A stretch of DNA of 64,000 nt from positions 28,311-92,310 of the forward strand of contig NZ_RBAH01000032.1 in the NCBI RefSeq assembly GCF_003626695.1. The letters are read 5' to 3'. Below, piece by piece: positions 43,094-52,880 of this stretch. A model generated the notes under the pieces. That model ran no database searches, was not told where the DNA came from, and saw only the letters and a program-made list of their open reading frames with translations. Position 1 is the stretch's first letter; each line of letters starts with the position of its first letter. This stretch comes from Paenibacillus ginsengarvi. Lineage in GTDB: Bacteria; Bacillota; Bacilli; Paenibacillales; NBRC-103111. Made by a program: the position numbers and the translations under genes.

Positions 43094-45235
43094 ATGCAAA
43101 TGAAAGCGGCAGGATCGACCCTGCAGCTCGGGACTTTTCCGCAATTGGAAAGAACCTTTTATACGAAATCGCAAGGCTTGCCATCGGATGAGGTAACCGC
43201 TCTGGCGGTGGCCGGCGGCTCGGTCTGGGCGGGGACGGCGGCCGGACTCGCCGTGTGGGACGGAGAACGCTGGGAACCGGTTGGCGCCGGGGAGTCCGAA
43301 GATATGCCCGGCGCTCCCGTGACCATGCTATATGCGGACCGGGGCGGCCGGCTGTGGGCGTCGGCAGGCGACGGATTGTATGTATGCAGCGAAGGCGGGT
43401 GGAGCCGGAATTCGCTGGAGCTGCCGGCGGTCGCGCTGGCCGAGGATGGCGACGGCACCATTTGGGCGGCTACAGCCGAAGCGTTGTACCACCGCAGCGG
43501 CCGGGAGTGGATGCCGGTGGCGGTGTTCGGTCGCGCCGAGGTGCGCGGCCTCGCGGCGTTCGGCGCCGGTCGGGTATATGCAACTACCGATCGCGGCCTG
43601 TTCGCCTTGTCGGGCAAACGGCCGCACTGGTTTGTGATTCGCGCGAACGGTCACGGGCTTCCGAGCGAAGATTTGCGCGGCATCACGGCCGACCGGTGGG
43701 GGCATCTATGGATCGCCTCGGACCGGGGAGCGCTGCTCCATGACGACACGAACAGCTCGTTTTTGCTGAACGGTACGAGGGGGATGGCTTGCGAGGATGT
43801 GCGGACGATCGCGTTCGGCGCGGACGGCACCCGCTGGTTCGGCACTGCGCGCGGAGTGAGCCGCCTGAAGGACGGCCAGATGCGCTATTTCGCCTCGAAG
43901 CGTTGGCTTCCGCACGACAGCGTCCGGGCGATCGCGGCAGCGGACGACGGCACGGTCTGGATCGGCACGGACGGCGGAATCAGCGGTATCCGGACGATTC
44001 CAATGACGCTGGAGGACAAAGCCGACCGGATCGACCGGATGGTGGAGAACTACGAAACCCGGTTCGATTATGTAACCCGGCGCGGGCTGACGGAGGAAGG
44101 CAATATCGAGAGCGGCAGCGTGCGCATTTCCGATAATGACGGACTATGGACGTCCGACTACGTCGCCGCGCAGAGCTACCGTTACGCCGTGACCGGCGAC
44201 GAGCGGGCGAGGACGAAGGCGAAACGTTCGATGCATGCCGTCATGAGACTGTTGGACGTAACCGGACGGCCCGGATTTTTCGCGCGTTCGATTCGTCACC
44301 GGAGCGAGCCGGGGTTCGGCAAGCACGAAACGAATCCCGAGTGGCGGCTGTCCCCGGACGGCGAGTGGGAATGGAAGGGCGATACGTCGAGCGACGAGCT
44401 GACCGGTCATTTTTACGCGTATTCGATCTATTACGATCTTGCAGCCGACGAAGACGACAAGCCGCTCATGCGGGAATGCGTCCGCGTGATTATGGACCAT
44501 ATCCTGCAGCACGATTACTGCCTGACGGACATAGACGGCTTACCGACCACCTGGGCGGTATGGACGCCCGCGAAGCTGAACGGGGAAGCAAAATGGCTCG
44601 ATCAGCGGGGCATCAATTCGCTCCAGCTGCTTTCGTTTTTGAAGACGGCGTTCCATATAACCGGAGACGAGAAGTACGAGCAGGAGTACCGTCATGTCGT
44701 GACCGGCTACCATTACGGGATGAATACGCTCGAGCAAAAACGGACGTACCTCGGAGAAGCGAGCAGCATCGACGACAATCTCGGCTTCCATGTCTACGTC
44801 CCGCTGCTGCTGTATGAAACGGACCCGGATTTGCGGGCGCTGTACATGATGAGTCTGGAGCATCACTGGCAGTTCGAACGAAGAGAACGTTCGCCGCTGT
44901 GGAACGCCGTGTACGGGGCGCTGACGGGAAGGACTTGCGATGTGGAGGCCGCCGTTCAGACTTTGGCCGAAATGCCGCTCGACTTCATCCACTGGAAGGT
45001 CGAGAACAGCCATCGCGCCGATATTCGGTTTCATCCCGAACTGGAGAAGCACGGGTACCGGCTGTTAGCCGAGCCGCTCCCCTATGAGGAGAGGCCGATG
45101 CACCGCTGGGACAAAACGCCTTACATCTGCGACAGCGGAGACGGTCATCTGCTGGAGGACGGGACCGTTTATTTGCATCCGTATTGGCTGGCCCGGTATT
45201 GGCGGCTGATCGACGAACGCGGCGGCAAGGCTTAG
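43094..45235 (+). CDS. Two-component-propeller plus alpha/alpha-barrel protein
   Basis: The protein has 713 residues. The first half (about 20-310) is a beta-propeller of Reg_prop type, with repeats such as SVWAGTAAGLAVWDG, RLWASAGDGLYVCSEGG, HLWIASDRGALLHDD, TRWFGTARGVSRLKDG and TVWIGTDGGISGI. The second half (about 325-690) is helical with aromatic motifs (LTGHFYAYSIYYDLAADE, GLPTTWAVWTPAKLN, RGINSLQLLSFLKTAFHITGD), like six-hairpin (alpha/alpha) glycosidases or lyases. No signal peptide or membrane helix is seen. ATG 43094 is downstream of GAGAAGGGG; an ATG at 43046 overlapping the previous gene is also in frame. Propellers of this type normally sit in extracellular sensor kinases, so this fusion is unusual. 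Confidence 0.75.
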   Translation: MQMKAAGSTLQLGTFPQLERTFYTKSQGLPSDEVTALAVAGGSVWAGTAAGLAVWDGERWEPVGAGESEDMPGAPVTMLYADRGGRLWASAGDGLYVCSEGGWSRNSLELPAVALAEDGDGTIWAATAEALYHRSGREWMPVAVFGRAEVRGLAAFGAGRVYATTDRGLFALSGKRPHWFVIRANGHGLPSEDLRGITADRWGHLWIASDRGALLHDDTNSSFLLNGTRGMACEDVRTIAFGADGTRWFGTARGVSRLKDGQMRYFASKRWLPHDSVRAIAAADDGTVWIGTDGGISGIRTIPMTLEDKADRIDRMVENYETRFDYVTRRGLTEEGNIESGSVRISDNDGLWTSDYVAAQSYRYAVTGDERARTKAKRSMHAVMRLLDVTGRPGFFARSIRHRSEPGFGKHETNPEWRLSPDGEWEWKGDTSSDELTGHFYAYSIYYDLAADEDDKPLMRECVRVIMDHILQHDYCLTDIDGLPTTWAVWTPAKLNGEAKWLDQRGINSLQLLSFLKTAFHITGDEKYEQEYRHVVTGYHYGMNTLEQKRTYLGEASSIDDNLGFHVYVPLLLYETDPDLRALYMMSLEHHWQFERRERSPLWNAVYGALTGRTCDVEAAVQTLAEMPLDFIHWKVENSHRADIRFHPELEKHGYRLLAEPLPYEERPMHRWDKTPYICDSGDGHLLEDGTVYLHPYWLARYWRLIDERGGKA

Positions 45236-45302
45236 ACCGTTCGCCCGCACTGACGGCGGGAGCCGGGAGGCGAGGCAACGGGGGAGCATATCGGGGGGCG
45301 CT

Positions 45303-47352
45303 ATGAACAACAAATACGTGGTTTTGTCCAAGCTTCGGGGGGCGGCCCGTTCGGTCGGCGTGAAATTGTTTTTGGTACTCGTCGTCAGCATTGCCGTTAT
45401 TGTACTGGGAGTCGGAATCGTTTCGTACGATATAGCGAAGGACGCCATTGAAACGAAGGTCGCGGACAACGCGGAGCAGACGATCGTGCAGGCGGGCGAA
45501 AAAATCGACGTGCTGCTGAAGCAGTTTCGCGGCGCCTCGGTGCAAGTATTCGGCGACAAGGAATTGGTGAATCAGATTGTGAAGTTGCACGACGAGAGCG
45601 CGGACGCGGCCGAAAAGCAGCAGGCGAAGACGAAGGTGGCCGAATCGTTCGCAGGCATTATGCGTTCGGCCGACGGCATGGTCGGGTTGACGACTTTTCC
45701 GCTCGACGGCAAGCTCAGCTCGGTGCGGGTATACACCGATGAGCCTTGGTTTCGGCAAACGCTCGACGCCTCGGGCAGCATCGTCTGGCTGAATACGACG
45801 AAGGCGGGTTACATCGAGAAGAAGAGCGATGCCGTATTCGGCTTCGCTCAAGTGCTCAAGGACAGCATGACCGGAGCGAAGCTGGCCGTGCTGCTGGCGG
45901 AGATCAACGGCAAGGTGCTGAGAGATGCCTTGGCCGGCCTGTCGATGGGAGATACGGGCAAGATCGTGCTGCTTGACCCGGCCAATACTGTCAACGCCTC
46001 AGCCGACGAGGATGCGATCGGCGGCACGTTCGCAGTCGCGATTCCGCCGCAGTCGGAGTCTTCCGCGGCCGGAGGGCATCTCCGCATGAAGGATGATAGC
46101 GGGGCGGAGCAGCTCGTGGTTTATTACCGCTCGCCCGTTACCGGCTGGACGCTCGTCGGAGCCGTGCCGCGCTCCGAGCTGCTGAAGGAGACGGACCGTA
46201 TTTTCGCTTACACCGCTCTGGCCGCTGCGTTATCGATTGTGGTAGCGCTGCTGATCGGCCTCTGGGTCATCCGGAAGATCGGGCGGCCGCTTGCGGCGCT
46301 GCGCGATACGATGCGGCAGGGCGAGTCGGGCGACTTGACGGTGCGCGTCCGGGAGAGCGGGAGAAAGGACGAAATCGGCGAAGTCGGAGCGAGCTTCAAT
46401 CGGATGATGGAGCAGCTTCAGCAGCTGGTGCGGGCAACCGCCGACTCGGCGAAGCAAGTGCTGGACACGTCGCTCGAGCTGTCGTCCGCTTCGCGCAAAA
46501 CGGCGGCATCGGCGTTGGAAATCGCCTCGGCCACCGAGCAGATTGCCGGCGGAGCCGCGAGCCTCGCCCAAGAAGCGGAGCGCGGCAGCGACGTAACCGG
46601 CGAGATCGAGGCCCAGATGCGGCTCGTCGGCAAGGCGGGCGAAGAAATGGGGCTTTCGGCCAAGGAGGTGCGGCTTGTCAGCGGGCGGGGGGCGACTTAT
46701 ATGACGTCGCTCATCGAGAAGACGCAAACGGCGGAAGCGCAAAGCCGTTCGATGCTGGGTCGTGTCGACCGGCTCAAGGAAAGCGCCGGCTCGATCCGCG
46801 GCATTGTGGACGTGCTGCACCAAATCACGAGCCGGACGAACATTCTCTCGCTTAACGCCGCGATCGAGGCGGCGCGGGCCGGAGCGGCCGGCCGCAGCTT
46901 TGCGGTAGTTGCGGAGGAAATCTGCAAGCTTGCCGACCAGTCGAGGCAATCGCTGCAAACGGTCGGCGCGATGACGGAGAGCATAGAAGCCGAGGTGGAG
47001 GAAACCGTCAAAGCGCTGAACGAGGCGTATCCGATTTATCGCGAGCAGATCGCGGCGGTTAACGAGGCGGACCAGATTTTCCGCGGAGTGAAGGAAGAAA
47101 TGGACGGACTGGACGTTCGTCTGGATGAAGTGCTGCGCTCCACGCACACGCTGGAGCAGTCGCAGCGGTCGCTCTCGGAGGCGATGAACAGTGTGAGCGC
47201 CGCCCGCGGACCAATCGTCGGCCGCGGCGGAGGAAGTGGCGTCTCTCGGGAGCGAGCAGCTTGGCATCAGCGAAGAGCTGGTCAGGCTGGCGGGCGATCT
47301 GGAGAACATGTCGAACGCGCTGAAGCGTTCGTTATCCCGGTTCTCGGCCTAA
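45303..47352 (+). pseudogene. Methyl-accepting chemotaxis protein with a single-base frameshift near the 3' end
   Basis: The reading frame opens with a membrane helix (LFLVLVVSIAVIVLGVGIV), an extracellular sensor domain (about 45-300), a second helix (about 302-322), a HAMP domain (about 320-372) and the signalling domain with the hairpin-tip LSLNAAIEAARAGAAGRSFAVV-like region (about 505-535). After about residue 633 the original frame runs to 47387 as low-similarity sequence. Removing one C from CCC at 47203-47205 restores DQSSAAAEEVASLGSEQLGI...LSRFSA with a stop at 47350-47352, the normal receptor end (682 residues in all). The signalling tip is upstream of the shift. It is either a sequencing error or a recent mutation. 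Confidence 0.85.
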
Positions 47353-47427
47353 GGGCGGGGAATCCCACCGGGATGAAGACCAGGTAAACGGTTGTTACTT
47401 CCGAATCCGGTAAAGGACGGTGTGTCA

Positions 47428-48291
47428 ATGGAAGCGATTATTTCCCCGGACAAACGCGAATTTTTCCATACGAACGGTTATGTGCTTGTTAAGGGCGTCG
47501 TGCCCAAGTCTGATTGCGACAAACTGATCGACACGATATGGGAATTTACGGGCTACTCGCCGGAAGACCCGGAAACGTGGTACCGTCCGGCTGCGGGGAC
47601 GGACGCCCTCTGGAAGAGTCAGAAGGAAGGGATGCTTCCGCTGTTCCATCACCAGACGATGTGGGACAATCGGCAGCATCCGGACGTGTACCGGGCGTTT
47701 GCCGAGCTGCTGGAGGAAGAGAAGCTGTGGGTCAGCATCGACCGGGTTAACATGAAGCCGCCCCGCCGTGACGATATTTCCAGCTTCAACACGGGCTTCA
47801 TTCACTGGGATACGGACACTTCCAAGCTGACCTTCCCGCTTCCCCGTCCGCCCCGCGTGCAGGGAGTGCTGTACTTGGCCGATACGGCGGACAATCAGGG
47901 AGGGTTTCAGTGCGTGCCGAGTCTGTACCGCGATTTCGAGAACTGGATCAAGACGCAGCCGGCGGACCGAAATCCGACGAAACCCGACATTACCGGACAC
48001 GAGATTGTGCCGATTGCGGGCGAGGCCGGCGATCTGCTCATCTGGGACGTTCTGCTCGCGCACGGCAACGGTCAAAATTACACGGCTAAGCCGCGCTTCG
48101 CCCAATATATAACGATGTTTCCCGCCGCTCCGGGCGTTCGCCGGGACGATGCGGTGGAAAGCTGGCGCAACCGGACGGGGCCGGCCTCGTTCCCGGCAGA
48201 CGAGCGCGGCTGGGAGCGCCGACCGGGAACGGGGCCGGCGCAGCTTACCGAGCTTGGCCGCAAGCTGCTCGGCCTGGATCCGTGGGCGTAA
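47428..48291 (+). CDS. PhyH-family Fe(II)/2-oxoglutarate dioxygenase
   Basis: This 287-residue phytanoyl-CoA-dioxygenase-like protein begins with REFFHTNGYVLVKGVV. It has the metal motif HWDTD (HxD, about residues 131-133), the distal histidine in LLAHGNG and the 2-oxoglutarate arginine in KPRFAQYI. It hydroxylates a small molecule; the family includes enzymes acting on phosphonates, ectoine and lipids. TTG 47392 is also in frame, but ATG 47428 has AAAGGACGG upstream. Its place among phosphatases suggests oxidative removal of a decoration from the imported compound. Confidence 0.82.
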   Translation: MEAIISPDKREFFHTNGYVLVKGVVPKSDCDKLIDTIWEFTGYSPEDPETWYRPAAGTDALWKSQKEGMLPLFHHQTMWDNRQHPDVYRAFAELLEEEKLWVSIDRVNMKPPRRDDISSFNTGFIHWDTDTSKLTFPLPRPPRVQGVLYLADTADNQGGFQCVPSLYRDFENWIKTQPADRNPTKPDITGHEIVPIAGEAGDLLIWDVLLAHGNGQNYTAKPRFAQYITMFPAAPGVRRDDAVESWRNRTGPASFPADERGWERRPGTGPAQLTELGRKLLGLDPWA

Positions 48292-48343
48292 CCGGCGAGC
48301 GGCGTTCGCGATAGGCGAGAGAGGAAGGAGCTTGAAGTCCGAT

Positions 48344-48958
48344 ATGCGGCTGGAGCAAGGCGATAAACTGGTTATGATCGGCGACTCGATTACGGAAGCG
48401 CCGAAAGGCGGAGGTTATGTGGAACGCGCAGCCGCTCTGCTGCAGGTCGTTTACCCGCAGCTTGGCATCGGGGTTGTGAACAAGGGCATCGGCGGCAACA
48501 CGGTGCGGGATTTGAAACGGCGCTGGCAGCAGGATACGCTCGATCTGCAGCCGGATTGGCTGTCGGTTATGATCGGCATTAACGACGTATGGCGGCAGTT
48601 CGATATGCCTGGCAAGGATACCGATCCGGTATACATCGACGAATACGAGAGCACGCTGCGCGAGCTTGCAGGCAGCACGCAGGGACGGGTAAAGGGTCTT
48701 GTCCTGATGACGCCTTACTTTATCGAGGCGAATCGGCAGGACCCGATGCGGGCCATGATGGACCGTTACTCCGCCGTCGTCAAGCGGATCGCGGCGGAAA
48801 GCGGCGCCGTCTTCGTCGACACGCAAGCCGCGATCGACGAGCTGCTGCGCTACTATTATCCCGGCGCGATCGCCTCGGACCGGATTCATCCGAAGAAGGC
48901 GGGGCATATGGCGATCGCCCGGGCGTTTCTGAACGCGATCGGGTTTGTTTGGCAGTGA
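48344..48958 (+). CDS. SGNH/GDSL-family esterase
   Basis: This 204-residue protein has the SGNH blocks: GDSITE (Ser), GGNTVRD (Gly region), GINDVW (Asn) and DRIHP (Asp-His). It should be a cytosolic carbohydrate esterase or acetylesterase. The start is ambiguous: ATG 48344 fits the family, while TTG 48332 is also possible; AAGGAG lies at 48325-48330. It follows the dioxygenase after about 50 bp. Confidence 0.85.
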   Translation: MRLEQGDKLVMIGDSITEAPKGGGYVERAAALLQVVYPQLGIGVVNKGIGGNTVRDLKRRWQQDTLDLQPDWLSVMIGINDVWRQFDMPGKDTDPVYIDEYESTLRELAGSTQGRVKGLVLMTPYFIEANRQDPMRAMMDRYSAVVKRIAAESGAVFVDTQAAIDELLRYYYPGAIASDRIHPKKAGHMAIARAFLNAIGFVWQ

Positions 48959-48996
48959 GGAGCTTTTAACGGTAAACGTGAAAGGGGAAATCGCCG

Positions 48997-49974
48997 GTGT
49001 CATATGGCAAGCTGGCGGAGGCGGAAACGGCGAAAGCCGTAAAACGGCTGAAGTTCCGCGAAGAAGGTACCTTTACGATCGCGCAATTGACCGACGTCCA
49101 TTATGCCGACAGCCGTCCCGAAGACGAGCTGTCCCTCGCGCTGATCGAATCGGTGCTGCGCGAGGAGCGGCCCGATCTCGCCGTCTTTACCGGCGATCTG
49201 ATCCGCAAAGGCCCGGACGCCCGGGCCCAGTTCGCCCGGGTCACCTCGCTTGCGGCGGAGGCGGGCATCCCGTACGCCTTCATCTTCGGCAATCACGATT
49301 CGCGCCGGGACGTTACCCGCGAGGAACTGATGGCAATCGAGGAAGCGAAGCCGTATTGCCTGGCGCAGGCGGGGCCGGAGCGGATCAGCGGCGTAGGCAA
49401 CTATTCGCTTCCGGTATATGCCTCGCGCGGGGGAGAAACGGCTGCGGCCGTCCTGTACTTGTTCGACAGCGAGTGCAACGCCCCGCCGTGGGCCCGGTCA
49501 GGCAGCGGCGGCAAGGGCGAGTGGATCGACCGGGACAAGGTGGAGTGGTACGTCCGCGAGTCGGCGGCCTATGCCGGGGCGTACGGTGGGCCGCTTCCGG
49601 CGCTCGCCTTTATCCATATCCCGCTGCCGGAATACGAAGAGGTGTGGAGAACGGGAGTCTGCTACGGCAGCCGCCATGCGAAGTCTCGCTGCCCCGAGCT
49701 GAACGTCGGCCTGTTCGCCGCCATGACGGAGATGGGCGATGTGATGGGAACATTCGCCGGACACGACCATTCGAGCGATTACTGGGGTGAGCTGGGCGGC
49801 ATTCGTTTATGCTACGGCCGCGTCACCGGGTTTAATGGGGATTTGGCCGGCGACATGCAGAGGGGGGCGCGCCTTATTCGGCTTCATGAAGGAAAGCGCG
49901 GCTTCGATACGTGGGTGCGTCAAGCGGACGGGTCTGTCGTAACGAATCCGCCGGAGCATGCTCCGGAGCACTAG
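48997..49974 (+). CDS. Calcineurin-like metallophosphoesterase 1
   Basis: This 325-residue protein has the metallophosphoesterase blocks LTDVHY, FTGDLI, FGNHDSR and GHDHSSDYW in order, all intact. The lack of a signal peptide places it in the cytosol. The GTG start follows AAAGGGGAAATC. It is paralogous to the gene at 50076. Typical substrates are phosphomono- or diesters. Confidence 0.87.
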   Translation: MSYGKLAEAETAKAVKRLKFREEGTFTIAQLTDVHYADSRPEDELSLALIESVLREERPDLAVFTGDLIRKGPDARAQFARVTSLAAEAGIPYAFIFGNHDSRRDVTREELMAIEEAKPYCLAQAGPERISGVGNYSLPVYASRGGETAAAVLYLFDSECNAPPWARSGSGGKGEWIDRDKVEWYVRESAAYAGAYGGPLPALAFIHIPLPEYEEVWRTGVCYGSRHAKSRCPELNVGLFAAMTEMGDVMGTFAGHDHSSDYWGELGGIRLCYGRVTGFNGDLAGDMQRGARLIRLHEGKRGFDTWVRQADGSVVTNPPEHAPEH

Positions 49975-50075
49975 GCCGGGGGGCCGGTCCCGCTGCCGTT
50001 TCAGGCGAGGCGGCGCAAACGACCGCGGCACACGCGTCTTTTTGCCAGCAACAAGATTAGGAGGGTACATTACCG

Positions 50076-51122
50076 GTGGCACATCAAACGAAACTGAAAT
50101 TCCGCAGCGACGGCACGTTTACGATCGTGCAGATCGCCGATTTGCATTATGCGGGCGGAACGCCGGACGACGAGGTGACGCTCGCCGTCATGGAATCGGT
50201 GCTTGCCGAGGAGAAGCCGGACTTGGTCGTTTTTACCGGAGATGCGGTCAAGGGCAACAGCTGCGCCAATCAGCTCGAGCAGCTTATCGACGTGCTCAGC
50301 GTCCCGGAGAAGCTCGGCCTGCCGTATGCGTTCGTCTTCGGCAACCACGATTCCGAGCACGACTGCGTAAGCCGCGAGGACATGATGGAAGCGATCGAGG
50401 GGCGCGCGTTTTGTCTCGCCGAAGCGGGGCCGGCCGAGGTGGCGGGCGTCGGCAATTATACGCTGACGATAGCGGGCAAGGACGGGGGCGACGACCCGAA
50501 GGCGGTTTTGTACTTTTTCGATACCGGCTGCGGCGCCCCGAAGTCGATCATCAAAAGTTATGCCTGGCTGGAGCGCAGCCAGATCGACTGGTATACGTTT
50601 CAATCGGAGTCGTTCCGGGAAGCGAACGGCGGTACGCCGCTGCCTGCGCTTACGTTTTTCCATTATCCGCTGCCGGAATATAACGAGGTATGGGATCGGC
50701 ACACGTGCTACGGGGTCAAAAACGAAACGGTAGGCTGCGCCCGGCTCAATACCGGCATGTTTGCGGCGATGAAGATGATGGGAGACGTCATGGGCACGTT
50801 CGCCGGACACGACCATACGAACGACTACTGCGGCGACTTGTACGGCATCTGGTTATGCTACGGGCGGACCGGGGGACCGAATACGGTGAACGACGTTCCG
50901 TACGAGCGCGGCGCGAGGGTGATCCGGCTGACCGAAGGGGAGCGGGGCTTTGAGACGTGGCTGCGGATGGAGGACGGCTCGCTCGTAACCGAGCAGCCGG
51001 AGCACGCACCGGTAGGCAGCGTTCCGCCGCCGCCCAAAGTCGTCGTGCCGGAGCCGCCGTTCGATATTAGACGCAAGGCGGCGGAGCGGCCGGCGGATGC
51101 GGTAACTTCGGAAAGGAGCTGA
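50076..51122 (+). CDS. Calcineurin-like metallophosphoesterase 2
   Basis: This 348-residue paralogue of the preceding gene has the same core: FTIVQIADLHYAGG, FTGDAV, FGNHDSEHD and GTFAGHDHTNDY. It carries an extra Pro-rich C-terminal tail (GSVPPPPKVVVPEPPF). The GTG start has AGGAGGG upstream. Retention of both copies side by side suggests distinct substrates. Confidence 0.87.
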   Translation: MAHQTKLKFRSDGTFTIVQIADLHYAGGTPDDEVTLAVMESVLAEEKPDLVVFTGDAVKGNSCANQLEQLIDVLSVPEKLGLPYAFVFGNHDSEHDCVSREDMMEAIEGRAFCLAEAGPAEVAGVGNYTLTIAGKDGGDDPKAVLYFFDTGCGAPKSIIKSYAWLERSQIDWYTFQSESFREANGGTPLPALTFFHYPLPEYNEVWDRHTCYGVKNETVGCARLNTGMFAAMKMMGDVMGTFAGHDHTNDYCGDLYGIWLCYGRTGGPNTVNDVPYERGARVIRLTEGERGFETWLRMEDGSLVTEQPEHAPVGSVPPPPKVVVPEPPFDIRRKAAERPADAVTSERS

Positions 51123-51132
51123 CAAGCGGACG

Positions 51133-51924
51133 ATGGACATTACGGTCATGACGTTTAATCTTCGCTTCAACAACCCCGGAGACGGGGGGAATAGCTGGCC
51201 GTTTCGCAAGGACGGCGCGGCGGCAATCATCAGCTGGTACCGGCCGACGGTTGCCGGAACGCAGGAAGGGCTTGCCGGGATGCTGGACGATCTTCAGATG
51301 AGGCTGCCGGAGTACGCCTGGATCGGCGAAGGGCGGAAAGGTGGAGCGGAAAGCGAATATAACGCGATCTTTTACCGCAAGGACGAGGTCGAGCTTGTCG
51401 AATGGGGACAATTTTGGCTGTCCGAGCAGCCGACAGGCCCCCTCGAGAAAGGCTGGGGAGCCTCGCATTACCGGATCTGCACCTGGGCGTTATTCCAAAT
51501 GCGGGGATCGGACCGGCAGTTTCTTCACTATAACACCCACCTCGACCACAGCAGCCAGCAGGCGAGGGTGAAGGGAAGCCGGTTTCTGCTGGAGCGGCTG
51601 GAGGCGCATCGGCGCCGCCTGGAGCTGCCGGCGCTGCTGACCGGCGATATGAATGCCGAGCCGGGCAATCCGGCGATCGAATTTTTGCGCGGCAGGCTCG
51701 AAGTGGATGGAGTGCGCAGCACGCTGACGGATGCGTATACGGCCGTTGGCGGAGAGCCGGGACTTTCGTTTCACAGCTTTCAGGGCGGCGACGAAGGCGA
51801 TCCGATCGACTATGTGTTTGCAAGTCCTGACATTCGCGTGACGGATGTGCGCATCATTCGCGACCGGGTGAACGGGCTGTACCCGTCCGACCATTATCCG
51901 GTTGTGGCCCGTGCGGTTTTGTAA
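51133..51924 (+). CDS. Endonuclease/exonuclease/phosphatase (EEP) family hydrolase
   Basis: This 263-residue EEP-fold protein opens with MTFNLRFNNPGD and has the metal glutamate in GTQEG (about residue 41), the catalytic histidine in NTHLDH, the GDMNAEP motif and the C-terminal PIDYVF and SDHYPV motifs. Small cytosolic members of this branch cleave phosphoesters of sugars, lipids or nucleotides rather than DNA. It is separated by 10 bp from the metallophosphoesterase gene and is the sixth gene of five phosphoesterase or esterase types in the cluster. Confidence 0.85.
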   Translation: MDITVMTFNLRFNNPGDGGNSWPFRKDGAAAIISWYRPTVAGTQEGLAGMLDDLQMRLPEYAWIGEGRKGGAESEYNAIFYRKDEVELVEWGQFWLSEQPTGPLEKGWGASHYRICTWALFQMRGSDRQFLHYNTHLDHSSQQARVKGSRFLLERLEAHRRRLELPALLTGDMNAEPGNPAIEFLRGRLEVDGVRSTLTDAYTAVGGEPGLSFHSFQGGDEGDPIDYVFASPDIRVTDVRIIRDRVNGLYPSDHYPVVARAVL

Positions 51925-51968
51925 AGCTTTGCATTTGAATCCGAACGAGAAAAGGATGGTACGGCTTC

Positions 51969-52838
51969 ATGAAGCTGGGAATCAGCAGCTACAGTCTGAA
52001 CGCGGCAATCGAGTCGGGCGAGATGGATTTGTTCGAAGCGATCCGCTGGATCGCCGGCCAAGGGGCCGAGCATGTAGAGATCGTTCCGCTTTCCGGCATA
52101 CGGGAGCGGATGAAGGATGAACGCTTTGTTGCAAATATTCGGCGAACGGCGATGGACGCCGGCCTCGAGCTGTCCAACTACGCCGTAGGCGGCAATTTCG
52201 CGGACAAGGACGACGCCGCGCTGAAGAAAGAAATCGACCGGATCAAGGAGCAGGTCGACATCGCCCGCGAGCTCGGGGTGAAGCTGATGCGCCACGATGT
52301 GGCCAAAAGGCCGCCCGGGTTATGTCAGATCGGCCGGTTCGAGGCGGAGTTGCCCGCCATCGTCCAGGCATGCCAGGAAATTGCTGACTATGCCGCCGGT
52401 TTCGGGATTACGACCAGTTTGGAAAATCACGGCTACTTCGTGCAGGCCAGCGATCGCGTCTTGCGCGTTATGCAGGAAGTGAACCGTTCCAATTATAAAA
52501 CGACGATCGACGTCGGTAATTTCATGGTGGCCGACGAGGACCCGCATATCGCGGTGGCGAAATTAATACCGTACGCTTCGATGGTGCATGTGAAAGACTT
52601 TTATTTGCGCACACGCTGCCGCCATCCCGGAGAAGGGTGGTTCGAGACGCTGGGAGGCAATTACTTGCGCGGCGCGATCGCCGGTTGCGGCTCGCTCGAC
52701 ATGCACCGCATCTTGTCCACGATCAAATCGTCCGGCTACGCGGGCTACATCTCGATCGAGTTCGAGGGGATGGAGCCTTCGCGGCTTGGCGCGAGGATCG
52801 CTTTCGACAACGTGCGGCGCATCTGGGACGAGGTATGA
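51969..52838 (+). CDS. Sugar phosphate isomerase/epimerase (xylose-isomerase-like TIM barrel)
   Basis: This 289-residue AP2-type TIM barrel has the usual metal ligands in order: Glu in SLENHGYF, Asp in TIDVGNF, His in MVHVKDF and Glu in ISIEFEGME. It should isomerise or epimerise a sugar or an inositol-derived keto compound. AAAGGATGG precedes the ATG. It pairs naturally with the Gfo/Idh oxidoreductase of this cluster. Confidence 0.85.
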   Translation: MKLGISSYSLNAAIESGEMDLFEAIRWIAGQGAEHVEIVPLSGIRERMKDERFVANIRRTAMDAGLELSNYAVGGNFADKDDAALKKEIDRIKEQVDIARELGVKLMRHDVAKRPPGLCQIGRFEAELPAIVQACQEIADYAAGFGITTSLENHGYFVQASDRVLRVMQEVNRSNYKTTIDVGNFMVADEDPHIAVAKLIPYASMVHVKDFYLRTRCRHPGEGWFETLGGNYLRGAIAGCGSLDMHRILSTIKSSGYAGYISIEFEGMEPSRLGARIAFDNVRRIWDEV

Positions 52839-52880
52839 TCCGACGGAGGGGAGCCGCGCCGATAGATGGAGGAGAAGCCG

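Noticed and set aside
47195..47387. Programmed frameshift in the chemoreceptor
   Set aside because: There is no slippery heptamer and no stimulatory structure; a simple one-base insertion explains the sequence.
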